DNA of 64,000 nucleotides from Rhea pennata (GCF_028389875.1 NW_026907680.1:868001-932000), one strand, 5' to 3'. Numbered from the stretch's first letter, positions 32,624 through 55,877 are shown. Notes: a model not told the origin generated them from the letters alone. A program made the numbers and translations.

Positions 32624-32650
32624 AGAGGGGGGAATTCTTAGAGAAATATC
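32624..32650 (+). repeat. Polypurine tract and truncated 3' LTR start
   Basis: AGAGGGGGGAA (32,624-32,634) is a polypurine tract. It is followed by ttcttagagaaata, matching the first bases of the 5' LTR (tgttagagaaata), after which similarity ends in a run of C. The rest of the 3' LTR is missing, and the host sequence expected from the right duplicate does not resume. Confidence 0.75.
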
Positions 32651-33966
32651 CCCCCCCCTTAAAAAGCAGGGCCCGCTCTTTGAAACAAAGGCAAGTGTTT
32701 TCCCCCAAAAGACAATTCCGCAGAAGGGGAACGGCGGCAGGCGCAGGCATGGTGAGACGCTCGCACAGGCGTCGTTCCGCAGCGGGGACGTTCCACTGCT
32801 GCCCGAGCTTTGAGACTGTCACTGCAACGGGAACCGCAGCTTGGCCGGCGGCCCCAGAGCTTGACTCGTTCCCGAGAAGCTGGAGGCTCTGGCCAGGCGG
32901 CGGCCGCTCGCCCCCAGGGGAAAAAAAGAGAAAAAAGCCATTTCTGGGCACGCTCTGGCAAGGCAGCAGGAACTTCGGGATGTTCCCCTAAGTTCCTGGG
33001 ATGAGCCCACGCAGGTGTATCTGCTCTGGTTTCATGCAGGGATGCTGAAGCCACATGCCAGTCTGCAAGGCCCTAAAAGTAAGGAGCTGCTAGCAGAAAA
33101 GCTAACGTGAGAAATAAAAGAATTTTTAAAAAATTAAAAAGCAAAGGCAGGGTAATGTTCTAGTCGTACTCAATCACCCACAACATCTTCTGTCTTGTAA
33201 GATGGTCACATTTGAATGGTATGCTTATTTTGTTTTGTTTTAAATCTATTTTAAAAATACCTACTGAAACCAGCAAGTCAAAAAATTTTCTCTTTCCCTT
33301 ATATCTGCGGTGGAGACACCTGAAGCATCCAGAGAGGTCACAAAATCCAATTATTCCAATGAGCAGGGATAAAAGACAACGTCCTTTCAGATCGCATCTA
33401 ATTAAATTAACCAAAAATCGGTGTAAGCGCTAACTTGGCGCCTGTTATGCCCGTCTGGAATCTCTTGGATCTTGTGAATCCGGCAGTTGGCCGCGTTGCA
33501 GTAACTGTCTTTTCAAGGGACTGCTCGCCAGCGAGCGGCTGGGTACAACTGCGGGAGACACGTCCCAGCTGCGCTGCTGCATTCCACCCCCAAATGCGGC
33601 AAGCGCGGGTTCATTGCTGAGCCCTGCGGGCAGTTAAGCTCTTTAGAGTGCTTGAAGAGTAAATGCAAGAGAAATAGCAAGGGGGTTTTAAATATGATTT
33701 GTTAAGGTGAGGAGCCAAATAGAAAAGACCTGCCTGGAGTTCCTGTTTAGATACATTTCATCAGTAAAAAACAATACAACGTTTTACAGAGTATCCTCCC
33801 CAAAACTGTACAGAAATTACAAACATTTCCCCTCTGTCCATAAAGCAGAGTTTAAATTATCCCATTTCATAGTCCATATTCAAGGCAACAAGTGAAACGA
33901 TGCTGCTCAGTTCGTCTTGTCGGAGAAGCAGGATCGTTCTTCTGAGCTGCAGTCCTGCTAGAGATG
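32651..33966. other. GC-rich patch and 3' flank / 3' UTR of TMEM209
   Basis: 32,700-32,960 is a GC-rich island of unknown origin, unrelated to the LTR. An aataaa at 33,115-33,120 is on the plus strand. 33,130-33,966 is AT-richer and should include the TMEM209 3' UTR. No canonical AATAAA on the minus strand was found between the stop codon and 33,100, so the polyadenylation site was not placed. Confidence 0.4.
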
Positions 33967-46013
<12,047 letters not shown>

Positions 46014-46539
46014 TTAGATTCTCACTCTGTACAAGACCTTTAAAAAAGTAAAAAAGCAAAAAGAAATTACATAAAAGGACTTCACATTGAGGTACCAAAT
46101 CGTGTGTAGTGTTAAGAATGAGCTTCAGTGGTTTAAAAACAAAAAACAAAAAACAAAAACAAAAAACCCAAAACAATATTCCTCTTATAAACTGCATAAG
46201 CACTGTCACCTCTTCACAGTGAAACAGTTTCCATTTTCTCCACTGAGGTACAGAGGACAGAAAAGAGAGCCAGATTCCAACAGCGTTTTTGAGAAATAGC
46301 ATTTTTCGGAATGCTGAGGCAACACTGCCTTCTCCAAGCAAGGAAAACAGACCAAGAAAACATCTTGCACAACCTGGCAGTTTTCCTACTGAAAACACCC
46401 ACCTATCTCCTTCTGTCAGCTCAGGACAGCTCTGTACCCTCCCCACACCCTCCCCCCTTTACACCACAAAATGCCCTATGTAACAGAAATAACGCTTCCT
46501 ACATATTCTACTCCTCTCATCACTCTAGCACACACCATG

Positions 46540-46860
46540 CCACACACACACACACGCGCGCGGGCGCGCTTGTCACCCGCCGGCAGCCCGCCGCACTCCC
46601 AGGCCTCGCTGCCAGGCCCTGAGTCGGCAGCGACACCGCCGCTCCGCTCCGCTCCGCCCCCGCGGCCCAGGCCCAGGCCCAGGCCCCGCCCGCCGCCCCC
46701 ACCGCAGCCGCCTCCAACGATTGGTCGCGCGGACGTGACGTCACTGGAGCAGTTCTGCGGGGGGGGGAACGCCGTTGCCGGGGAGATGCCGTTAACGGCG
46801 GGGGGGGGAGGGGGGCGGGGGAGACGACTCCGCTTTTGAAAAACAACGTTCGCCCGTGCA
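46540..46860 (-). promoter_or_regulatory. CpG-island promoter copy A, proximal to TMEM209
   Basis: This is a dense CpG island. On the minus strand a CRE (TGACGTCA, 46,736-46,743) precedes a CCAAT box (ATTGG on plus, 46,720-46,724) and GC boxes. Further on, a candidate donor (GGCGG|GTGACA near 46,575) could end an untranslated first exon that splices to the acceptor at 45,963. It is therefore a likely TMEM209 promoter. A second, longer version lies at 47,189-47,560. Confidence 0.65.
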
Positions 46861-46871
46861 CAGCCCGGCCG

Positions 46872-47188
46872 CTTTCCTACTGAAAACCCCCGCCCGTGTC
46901 CGTCTCCAGACCCTCCGCACACCCCCCCGCCTTTACGCCACAAAATGCCGCACACAACAGCAGTAACACTGGCCACTTTCCCTGCTCCTCCCATCAGCGC
47001 AGGAAACTGCCACGCCTCCCCCGGCCACAGGCTTCAAAACCTCTCAGCTACTTCGTCGCTGAACACAAACATACAAGAGTTACCTCAGAGAACACGCGGT
47101 TTAACTGAAATGACAGGATTTCACACGCACAGCCCTCTCCCACCTCCACCACCCTAGACCCTTCCCCACACCCCCCCCACTCTGGCAC
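46872..47188. repeat. Spacer of the duplicated promoter region
   Basis: 46,872-46,995 (tttcctactgaaaaccccc …, cacaaaatgcc) repeats 46,380-46,520 with changes. 47,140-47,200 again resembles 46,440-46,550. This shows that the duplicated unit includes sequence on the gene side of the CpG island as well as the island. Confidence 0.65.
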
Positions 47189-47560
47189 ACACCACGACAC
47201 GCACGGACACTTGTCACCTGCCAGCGGCCCGCCGCGCTCCCAGGCCTCGTTGACAGGCGCTGAGCGCGCACGCCCCGGCTCCCCCGCAGCCAAACCCCGC
47301 CGACCACAAGCAGACTCGGCCCCGCAACGAGCAGGCGCCCCGGGAGGGCGGCGACACCGCCGCTCCGCTCCGCTCCGCCCCCGAGGGCGCCCAGGCCCCG
47401 CCCCAGGCCCAGGCTCCGCCTGCCGCCCCCACCGCAGCCGCCCTCACCGCAGCCGCCTCCAACGATTGGTCGCGCGGACCCGTGACGTCACTGGAGGCAG
47501 TTCCGTGGGGGCGGGGACGCCGTTGCCAGGGGGACGCCGTTGCCAGGGGGACGCTCGCGC
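47189..47560 (-). promoter_or_regulatory. CpG-island promoter copy B, distal to TMEM209
   Basis: It shares with copy A the string ccaacgattggtcgcgcgga, the CCAAT box (47,465-47,469), the CRE (TGACGTCA, 47,483-47,490), the 'gctccgctccgctccgcccc' GC-box stretch and the candidate donor. Here the donor is a better consensus (GCAG|GTGACAAGT near 47,220). It carries about 70 bp extra between the GC boxes and the donor. Either copy, or both, could drive TMEM209. Confidence 0.6.
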
Positions 47561-48053
47561 AGCCGCCCCGGACGCCCCGGCCGATGGCGCCTGCCCGACC
47601 CGGCCGCAAGCGGCGCCAGGCGCCATGGCGGCCCCAGCGCGGCAGCCGCGACGCCCCCCGCACCCTGCTGCCCGCCTTGGCCGCCACCGGCCGTGCCCAC
47701 ACCCGGCCGTACCCTTCCCCTGCTCGGCTCCCACTACGGCCGCGTGCGGGCACACCCCCCGGCTGCCCCACGCCAGAGCCTGGCCAAATGTGTTGCTCCT
47801 GCCTGCAAACCTCACCACGAGGAGCAGGGAGGAATAAAAGCACCGCTGGCCGCTGAAAGGGAGCACAACGAGTTACAGCAGACCGCTCTGTGAGCACGGG
47901 CCAGCGGACAACCTCAGCTGCTCCAAAACCCTTCCTGCCTTTGCCTCAGATCCCAAGCACCAACCTGAAAGTAAGAAAGCCTAAAAAAGGAGATTAACTA
48001 CAAGCCTAGACCGCACAGTTATCGATAAACACAGTGTCTAACGCTTGGCCACT
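47561..48053. other. GC-rich sequence grading into single-copy DNA
   Basis: 47,561-47,880 is still CpG-rich, with atggcg at 47,584 and 47,624 on the plus strand. It could contain the first exon of a divergent transcript, but no splice-supported coding exon was identified. 47,880-48,053 is ordinary sequence ending at the duplication border. Confidence 0.35.
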
Positions 48054-48156
48054 CTGTGCAGTGTGCTGTAGGTGACCCTGCTTGAGCAGGGGGGGTTGGA
48101 CGAGATGATCTCCAGAGGCCCCTTCCAACCTCCACCCTTCAATGATTCTGTGATGG
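48054..48156 (+). mobile_element. CR1 tail at the right duplication border
   Basis: Only the last 100 bp or so of the CR1 at 7,540-7,943 is present, from 'ctgtgcagtgtgctgtagg' to 'gattctgtgatg'. The similarity between left and right flanks starts inside the element, so the duplication breakpoint lies within CR1. Confidence 0.85.
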
Positions 48157-49216
48157 GCGCTTTCTCTCGCTTTTTCTCCTGCTGTGGGGGGAATGGAAAA
48201 TGTGTGGAGGACAAAGAGGCTAGAAGCTGGTCTGAGGTGCAGATCCTTACCGAGGCTTGTCAGTCTGCAGAGAGAAGGGGACTCAATCCTCATGTAGTGC
48301 TGATGAAAGTCTCCCTGAGCAGGCTCTCAAGCAAAGCTCCTGCATTTGCAGATGCGCACGCACCAGATGGAACGATGAAGCCTGGTCCTCCAGAATCGCC
48401 ATTGCTAGTGAGGGGCCGCAGGCTTTGCCCTGACTTGGGCTTGCTGGAGTGTCAAGGTGGAGCAGAGTGGCACTTGGAGGAGGCTCTCCTTCAGCAGCTT
48501 AAAGGCCTGCCAGCTTTCTTGAGCTCCTTTGCCCTTCTGAGGTGCCTCCCCTGGCGTCCCCCTAGCAGGTCTCTGCAGAAGGGGAAGCCTGCTCGCCTCA
48601 AGGCCAGCCTCTGGGCTCTGCTGCTCTCCTTCCTACCTGCCCTCGGTCTCTGCAACTCCACTAGTTCCCGGGTGCTACAGCCCAGGTGGCCATGGATGCT
48701 GCTGGCACCAAGCCTCCGGGGTGGCCGCTTCCCCTTCTGGCCCTGGGCACCCGCCTTCTTCCCCTCACACCTGCAAAAGCCCAGCACTCAAAAGCCCAGC
48801 ACTCAAGGGCACCCAAGACACACACAAGAGCTGGCAGTTCCCTCCCACCACGACGCCAGCACTGGGCCCCAGCAAGGGGGGCCCAGGCTCAAGCACTTCC
48901 TCCCCTCAGAGGCGTACAGCAGCTTTTTCCTCCTCTCCCCACAGGCCCCCTGGCCCCAGGACATGCGTTGGCCATGGCACGGCCCTCTCCACGCCTCTCT
49001 CCGGCACCAACAAGACGCAGCACACCCCTAGGCCACAGCCACCACAGCTGCAGCCAAAGAGCTACAGCATGACCGCGGCGGCGAGCTGCCCTGGCAGCAG
49101 CCCCTGAGCCCTGACTCCTCAGCTCTGCTCTTCAGGCCTCTCCAAAGTTCCCATGCTGCAAACGCACGAGCTCACTGCACACCCAGCCAAGAGCCACCCG
49201 ACTTGGGGCAGTTGGT

Positions 49217-49333
49217 TTAATTCAGCTTCAGAGAACTTCCTGGGTGCTCGCATGGCTCACAAGTAGTGCTGGTGCTGCTGCTGCTGCTCCTGCTGCTACT
49301 TGGCTGTGTCTCTGCACACAGCTCTTCTAACCC
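49217..49333 (-). CDS. Terminal exon of copy B with collapsed Ser repeat
   Basis: After acceptor TTCCCAG the exon reads GLEELCAETQPSSSRSSSSS and then goes straight to the tail (CEPCEHPGSS, then LKLN) and TAA at 49,217-49,219. The 117-nt exon stays in frame with its 840-nt homologue in copy A. The whole Gly-Ser-Pro array is gone and a short AGC run remains, as expected of unequal exchange or slippage within the repeat. Confidence 0.6.
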   Translation of the reverse strand, partial: GLEELCAETQPSSSRSSSSSTSTTCEPCEHPGSSLKLN

Positions 49334-50071
49334 CTGGGAAGAAGGTAGAAATGAACAGGCTGTGTTCTGCCCCACTAGAAAGGCTGAGAAAGTCTGCAGA
49401 GTAGTGCAGGCTAGTGTTCGCTGATGGTTTTGCTATATTGACTGTCATGGGACTTGAGACCTTGTTTGGACACTGCTAATCTGTTGTGAACCAAGACTGG
49501 GGGGTACCTGTGTCCAGTATTCAGCAGTCAAGGAGAGCTTTGCAAAGGGGCACACCAACACTGGAAGCATCCCTTTGCGCTCAGCTACTCAGATTTTGCA
49601 GGTGCCACTGTTGAAGGCCATTCTCACCACTCAACAGCTGCCCCCTTGGCTGGAAGGCAAGGCTGAGCCCAGGCCAGCCCTGTGGCTTGCTCATGGGGCA
49701 ATGGGGTTGCACCTTGTCTCTCTCGCTCGGCCTCAGAGCCCTCCTGCTTATCTCCTCCCCTACTCCCTCAACCCTCCTCCCATTTGCAGAAACAGCCCTT
49801 CAGCTCCACAGCAGTGCTGGGCTTTTGCTGGGGGCTGCGGAGAGGGACTTAGTGACAGGCTTTAAGCCACATCAAGCCCATGTCAGGAAAAGTCACAGCA
49901 CGCTCTCGGCAGCACAGTGGCTCCGGGATTACAAGTGGCACCCCTTGCTGCCTCACTGCCCCTCAGTTCTGCCAGGCTTCTCCTGGAGCTGCCACATACC
50001 TGCCCTGTCTTGCAAGGCCCCTCTTGACTGTCCAGTCCTTCCTCCTCTTCCTCTAGGCAGGAGAAGCAGAC

Positions 50072-50254
50072 CTTCAGGGTCACTTGCTTGTCTTCTCCCA
50101 GCTGGTATTGGACGATCTTTTGAATACTGGGCTTTTCTTCAGCCAGATTCTCAGCACCCTCCTGCACCTGCAAGACAACTCCACACTGTGCAATGTGCCC
50201 CACTTCCAAGTCCACTCCGCTGCTCTCCACATGTTCCTCATCAGCATCTGGAGA
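50072..50254 (-). CDS. Conserved 61-codon exon, copy B
   Basis: Same 183-nt length, phase 0 borders (CTGCAG|TCT … AAG|GTCTGC) and acidic sequence (DADEEHVESSGVDLEVGH … YQLGEDKQVTLK) as 10,595-10,777. It stays open even though the 5' half of this gene copy is deleted, which suggests the deletion is recent or that the duplication is young. Confidence 0.5.
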
Positions 50255-51584
50255 CTGCAGGACCTCGGCAATCACCAGGCCCCTGGCTCTGGCTTGGCCT
50301 GGGCCCCCCGCCGGACAACGGCTGCTGCAGGCAGGGACTCTGCAGCCCCAGCTGCAGAAGAGCAAGGGGCTCCACAACATTCCCCAGCTACATCACAGCC
50401 TGAGCAGGGTTCCCTGCCTTTCCCATGGGATCAGTCTCCGATGTCTCCTGCTGCCAAATAAATTGTGGAGGGCATTGTCACTTCCAGGAGCAGCAAGTGC
50501 GGGCTTCAACATGGTGGTTTTCTTGAAGGGAAGGTTACTTACACTCTCCTTTGAACCTTGTTTTGAACCTTCCTGTCAGCATCCTTTTGCCCCAAAGGAA
50601 AGCTGAACAAGGCTGAATATCCCTTTCTTGTTTGCACCAAGCATCTCAATAATCACGCAGCTAAGCAGAAACTGCCCATCTTCTATCACAGAAAGAACCA
50701 GAAATTCCACTGCCACCAGAAAGAGGACCCCAGTGGCTCTACAGGCGTGTTCATGGAGAGTGCAGCACTGAGAGATGCATTGTAAAACTAGAGCACCGCC
50801 TTTGAACTCAAAGCCCTGGACAAAGTCAGCCAGGGCTCAAAGAAGGGCACTGGAAGGGCTCTTGTACAACCAGCAACCACAGGACAATGCATTTGCAGAA
50901 TGCAGGCTAGCACAAGAAGGACCCCAGTCAGGAACACTTACCACTCCTGTGTTCTGATGGCCTACATTCACAGGCTGTGTAGCACGTACCCTAGCTTCTG
51001 GACGTGGTTTCTTTCCACCTGCTGCTGCATTCTGTGCAGAGCACTGTGAGGAGACTGGGAATGGACTGCAAATATACACACGGGGAGGTGGTATGAGCAC
51101 AGGGGGAGTAGGATCTCCACTCCCCCCTCACAAGCTGGGCACCTGCTTCTGCAGCAGAAGGCAGTGCTGCAGCAGAAGCACAGGGGTTCCACTGACTGCA
51201 GGTACATCAACAGCTGTGAAGACTACCCCCAAATAAAACACTCAGGGCTGCACATCATGCCCGAAAGAGAGCTCTAAGCTCGCCCACAGCATGACTTTCT
51301 CTCCATGCAGTGAGGATAGAAGCAGGGTCATCTACAGGACAGGCTCCAACTCATACCACTACCCCTGTCCTGCCACATGCATTAACCACTGCTCCATGGC
51401 CCCAAAGACTCTGTGTTCAGGGATGGGCAATGGATGGTTGCTGGGCTCCCAGTGTCAAAGAAGGAGAAAGGCATCAAGGCAGTCAAGCACAAAGCTCTGA
51501 GCAGGTGGGAGCCAGCACAGAGCTCTGAAGAACCCTTCCCCACAGACAGAGCCCATATGAAGGCGGAGCATGCGTGCAGGTCAC

Positions 51585-51816
51585 TGGGACTCAGCCGCTG
51601 GGAAGCCTTGCTCCCAAAGCACTTTCAGAGCAGCCTGCCCCAGCCCTGGCAATGCAGCCCTAACCAACCTGTGCTGGGTGGCTGCTCCCTTCATCAGGCA
51701 GGGGGGAAAGAAGCAAGGCAAAGTACTCACGTTGGAAAAATACTTGGAAGAGGAGTAGAGGACAAAAGAGGAGCCGCTCTAGTGGCTGTGAACATTGATT
51801 CCCTCATCACCTTCAT
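51585..51816 (-). CDS. 86-nt and 84-nt exon pair, copy B
   Basis: 51,731-51,816 (MKVMRESMFTATRAA) and 51,585-51,668 (LPGLGQAALKVLWEQ) keep the lengths, phases and donors of the copy A blocks. A downstream NPLPIPEH-type exon near 51,370-51,450 is also open here (WLMHVAG before its donor). Confidence 0.45.
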
Positions 51817-52699
51817 CTGCAAAGGTGAGAAAGAGAGGTGAGATGCTGCCAAGGAAAGGATCTTGCTGCTCACAAGGGCAGCCCATGTTTCCATGCTTCA
51901 GAGAAGAAGCTGCCTCTCAGAATTGCAGAAACAACCCTTGCTCTTGCTCTGCAGCCCCTCCATTCTACACAACAACAGCTGTGGGGGAATAGGGGAGAAT
52001 GGCTAAAAGCTCTGGCAGGCTTTTGTCGAGGGCAAGAGCCGAGAGTCTGAGTTAAGAGAGCAGTTCCTGCCTATAGAGAATTCAAGGGAGGGAAGCCCAG
52101 GGGAAGGCAGCTCACTAAACTCTAGGGAAATGTGTCGGTCAGCCTGCTAGGGAGGATGAGAGAGAGCAGTGGGGGCTGCAATACATCTGTTTTACCAGGA
52201 GGAAACGTTTTTCTCAGTCCCTGCGCTCATCCTTTCCCTAAACCTTCCTGTCAGCACCCTTTTGCTCTGAAAGGCAGTTGAGCAAGGCTGAACATCCCTT
52301 TCTTGTTCAGACCAAGCATCTGAATAATCACACAGCTGAGCAAAAACTCTCCATCTCGTATTACAGAAAGGCTCAGTGCTTCCATGGCCACCAGAAAGAG
52401 CAGTGTGTTCATGGAGAGTGCAGGAGTTACAGATATATTGTAAAACTAGTGCACAAGTGGCATTTCTGAAAGCAAAGCCCCAGGGAAAGTCCGACAAGGC
52501 TAAGCAGAACCCATGGGAAGGGCCCTTCTACAGCCAGTGCCCAGAGCACAATGCTTTGGCAGAAAGCAAGCTGGCAAAAGAAGGACCTCCATCAGGAGCA
52601 CCTACCTCTGTTGACTTCTGATGGCCATGTACAGGCCACGCAGCTGCTGCTCGAGCTTCTGGCATTTGCGTCCTCCTGCCCAGTAATTCCTTCTTCGCA

Positions 52700-54078
52700 G
52701 AATGTGAGTGAATTCCTGGAAGCATGCTGCAAATACACACCGCGGGGATGTGTGCCACAGGACACTCAGGACTGCACAACATGCCCAAAAGAAAACTCGA
52801 GGAGCCCACAGTTGAGACTTTTTCTCCAGGCACCAAGGAGAGCAGCAGCGTCAGCTCCAAGGACAGGCTCCAGGACACACCATTACCCACTGTCCTGAGC
52901 ACTCCAGTAGCCACTGCTGTGTAGCCCCCAAGGACAAGCTTTCTTGGAAGCTTCAGAAATGGAACCGGGAATAACTGCTCTGTCCCTTGCAGTCCTTCTC
53001 TCTTCAGGCACTTATGTCCCTCCTTCCCATCCTCTTCAAAGAGCCCAAACAACCTGTCCTTGCCTCTAAGGGCTGCCTGAGCCAAGGGCACATCCTCTCG
53101 AGCCTGCTGCTCGCCACCCCTGACTGCTGCCTGGAAATGACCTTCCTTCCTCCTTGCTGCTGGCAGTCAAAGGAAGGGCATTGCCCAAGGGGAAACACCA
53201 CAGCTTTGGGGAGATATTCACCCAAGGCACTCCTCCCCTCCAGCAGCATTCCTTGCAGCCCTCTCTTCCACCTCACTCCTCTCTACTAGGCTGCTCACCA
53301 CAGCTCTACATGCCTGGAGACATTGTTGGCAAAGGATTCTGTGGCAGCAGGCACAGAGGCTCTCTCTCACCTGAAACAGGGCCCTCCTGCCTCTTCCAGG
53401 CCCTGCATGTATGTGCACACACATAGACTCCCCTTTGCATTCACATCCACCAACTCTGCACAAGTGTGTGTCATGCTTCAGTGACACACAGAGATGCCAG
53501 CCAGTGGGGTGTAGTCACACTCTGTTGGTGCCAGCCACCAGAGGGGACTTCAAAGGAAGAAAAGGGCTCCTAGCTCCCAAAATTCATCCACAACTCTGCA
53601 AACAGCCTCTGCTCCTTGGCCTTGCTGCCAGCAGGGCTCCGATTTCACTTTGACATACAAAGCTCGATCCTGTCCTGGCCACAAAAGACATCCTCCGCCT
53701 TTCCTCCTGCCTAACTGCATACTCACAGGTCTGAGCAAACAACGCACACCCTGCGGCAAAGCTCACACCAACACCTCCCTCTTCACAAGGCTTGACAAGA
53801 GCATGCAGACTTTTCCTCAGCCTCCAAAATTGCCCTGAGACACCCAGCACTGCTCTCCGCAAATGAGCAGCATCCACATTTATTTCACCTACGCGCTAGG
53901 AGAAAAGGCCCTCCTCTTCCAAAAGGACCACTTACATTGACTTTCCCAAAGGTCTGGAAGCTGAAAGCAGAAGCAGCAGCGGAAAGAAGCCAAGAGCAGG
54001 CTCTGACAGGCACTTGCTCCGGGCTGCCCAGCCAGCAAGAGAGGCCTAGTCCTCATGGCAGAGTTTAAAAGGCATTCA
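52700..54078. other. Copy B intronic segment with a private insertion
   Basis: 52,700-53,275 parallels 16,280-16,900 of copy A, and 53,780-54,078 parallels about 16,930-17,215. The stretch of about 53,280-53,780 has no counterpart in copy A and no recognised gene. It includes a (CA)-rich patch near 53,410. Confidence 0.5.
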
Positions 54079-55210
54079 GGCGGCACGGCTCCCTTCTGCC
54101 GGGGAGGGCGGCAGGGCTGTGTGAGCAGGGTGTGCGTGCAGCCAGGTGTGCCCGGGGCTGTGCCTGAGAGCAGTGTCCTGGGAGGTCAGGGTGCCCAGGG
54201 CCATGCCTCTGCCACCTGCGATGGTCAGCACTCAGCCCGCCTGGGCAACTGCCTGCAGCGCTGCGTGGAGAAGCCGTGGGGGGAAGGAGCAGCCCACAAA
54301 AGGGCAGGATCACAGTGCCCCAGAGTGGGGGCTGCGTGGGGCAAGGCTGCTCAGAGCTGCTGCTCAGCCCCAGGAGCTTGCCCGGAGGAAAGTCAAGGCA
54401 GGGACGACTCCACAGGGAAAGAGGTTTCCCCAGTGTTGGCGTTCTGTTCCACGCTGTTTTTTGGGGGGAAGGGAAAAGGAGGTGCCAAGGCTGGAGAAGA
54501 GCTGGAGACTGGGGAGGCTGCTGAGGGGTCAGCAGGTCTGTGAGGAAGCTCAGAAAGTGCTTTTGCCCCTGCTCTGCCCATGCACAGCAGCAGCAGCTCT
54601 GCTGGCCCCAGGAGCCTTTGTGGAGCTGCTCCTTGGCACCTGCCAAGAGGTGGGTGCCCCGAAGCAGTGCCCTGCTGCTGGGAGGGATCTCTGGGGCACA
54701 GACAAGTGCCCCAGAAGTGGGCTGGGGTCTGTTGGCTAAGGCAGGCAATGGACGCAGGAGAGGGCATTTGGTGCTGACAGGAAAAGCTGCAGGCGGTGGA
54801 GCCATGGTGCGAGAAGGGGAGGAAGGTAGAGCAGAAGTGCGGTGGGAGGGAGAGTTAGGGAATTTAGCTCTCTTCCCCTCCAGTGCAGATGTTTTCTTCC
54901 CAGAAAACCCCACATGGCCTCTGCCAGCCCGCAGAGCCTCTGCCCCACAGGCCCCAGGGCAGGCACTACCTTCTCTGCAGACAGACCTCTGGCTGAGGAG
55001 AGGGTCTGACTCCAACGAGATGTTACTCCAGCCTAGGCCTCTCTTGCAAAGGCTGGAGCAGCAGCAAGTACATGGAGGTTCTGCTTGCAGACTGCAGCTC
55101 ACTAAGTGCTTGAGGCCAGTGTTGCGAGAGCTGCTGGTGCTTCAGCACAGTCTTTCTAGCACAGGCTGGAACAGCAGCAAGTAAATGCAGAACCGTAAAG
55201 AATGCAGTGA

Positions 55211-55666
55211 TTGCCCCAACAGGGTCTTCTTCCAGCAGCCTGGGGCCTGGGAGCTTCCTCAGCCAGACGCAGGAGCCACAAAGCCTTTGCCTGCTTGGTC
55301 CTTCCAGAAGCGCACCCCCACCTCGGGCTGAAAGCACACCGTCAACCTGTGGCAGGGTCACATGCGCCTCCTTGCTTGGCTTCTCTCTTCCTCTTCAAAG
55401 CACTTCTGCTGGGCTTCTTCTCACCTCTGCAGGGCAAGGAGATGTGGCTTTCAGCGACCTCTCTCTTGCCTCTCCTTCCTGACCAAGAGCTGTTAGCTCA
55501 CAGCCTGCCCGGGTGCATGCAAAGTTCAGATGTGGTCATTTTCTCCCCAACAGGCCTCACTCCTCCTGCAGCAAATACCGCCTGGCACTTTATTGCCCAG
55601 CCATTCCCTGTGCTTTGGTCCTTCTGTAGCTCTTATTTGGGGAGCCTAAAACATGGAGAGGAATGA
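55211..55666 (+). other. ORF conserved in three copies, right
   Basis: The 151-codon right-hand version of the ORF at 23,887-24,327, extended by a few codons at its end. No family recognised; recorded for its three-fold conservation. Confidence 0.3.
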
Positions 55667-55756
55667 GTGGTTCTGGTTTTGGTTTGTTTGAAAAGGTTGA
55701 TCCCTACCAGAAGCAAGCAAGGCAGAAAGACATCTTGGGCTGGCGTTTTCCTCCAG

Positions 55757-55877
55757 ACCACGATTGTCGCAGCAGAGAGTCAGCTGCCTGTGTGGGAGCA
55801 TGATTTGGATCGGAAAAGGGCGCGGGATCTCCTCATCACAAAGGCCTTAAGCCATACTGGGGAGCCAAAGCCCTCAG
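55757..55877 (+). pseudogene. Gene X exon Xa, right copy, donor lost
   Basis: The 121-nt exon is open (VWEHDLDRKRARDLLITKAL) with its acceptor CCTCCAG, but the donor reads CAG|GGAAAG instead of the CAG|GTAAAG of the middle copy. Splicing at the normal site should fail. Confidence 0.5.

Larger units (their letters stand above)
26889..32650 (+). mobile_element. Endogenous retrovirus, class I (gammaretrovirus-like), env-less, 3' truncated
   Basis: Order along the plus strand: complete 5' LTR, primer binding site, leader, gag with myristoylation-type start, zinc-knuckle nucleocapsid, protease, reverse transcriptase, partial RNase H, integrase with a C-terminal GPY/F-type module, polypurine tract and a stub of 3' LTR. 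Gag and protease share a frame separated by a stop, as in the gammaretroviral readthrough layout. Multiple stops and frameshifts make it non-coding. No env was recognised between the integrase stop (32,188) and the polypurine tract (32,624), and the space is too short for one. It joins duplicated sequence on its left to TMEM209 3' flank on its right. Confidence 0.93.
48054..54078 (-). pseudogene. CCDC81-like copy B, 5'-deleted
   Basis: It is collinear with 7,843-17,215 of copy A but shortened. The Ser/Gly exon is reduced to 117 nt, about two exon blocks are missing, and at 54,078 the sequence jumps from the equivalent of 17,215 to the equivalent of 22,740. This jump removes every exon from the ATG through both HU-like domains. 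What remains are the 61-codon exon (50,072-50,254), one 86/84-nt exon pair (51,731-51,816 and 51,585-51,668) and the terminal exon. Without a start region it is a 5'-truncated pseudogene, unless a new promoter has been acquired. Confidence 0.7.

Noticed and set aside
32700..32960. GC-rich patch as a continuation of the 3' LTR or a second LTR
   Set aside because: No similarity to the 5' LTR could be found, and no LTR termini or duplicated flanks are visible.
46471..47897. Several ORFs over 100 codons in the CpG islands
   Set aside because: Open frames are expected by chance in such GC-rich DNA, frames are not conserved between the two promoter copies, and no exon borders support them.
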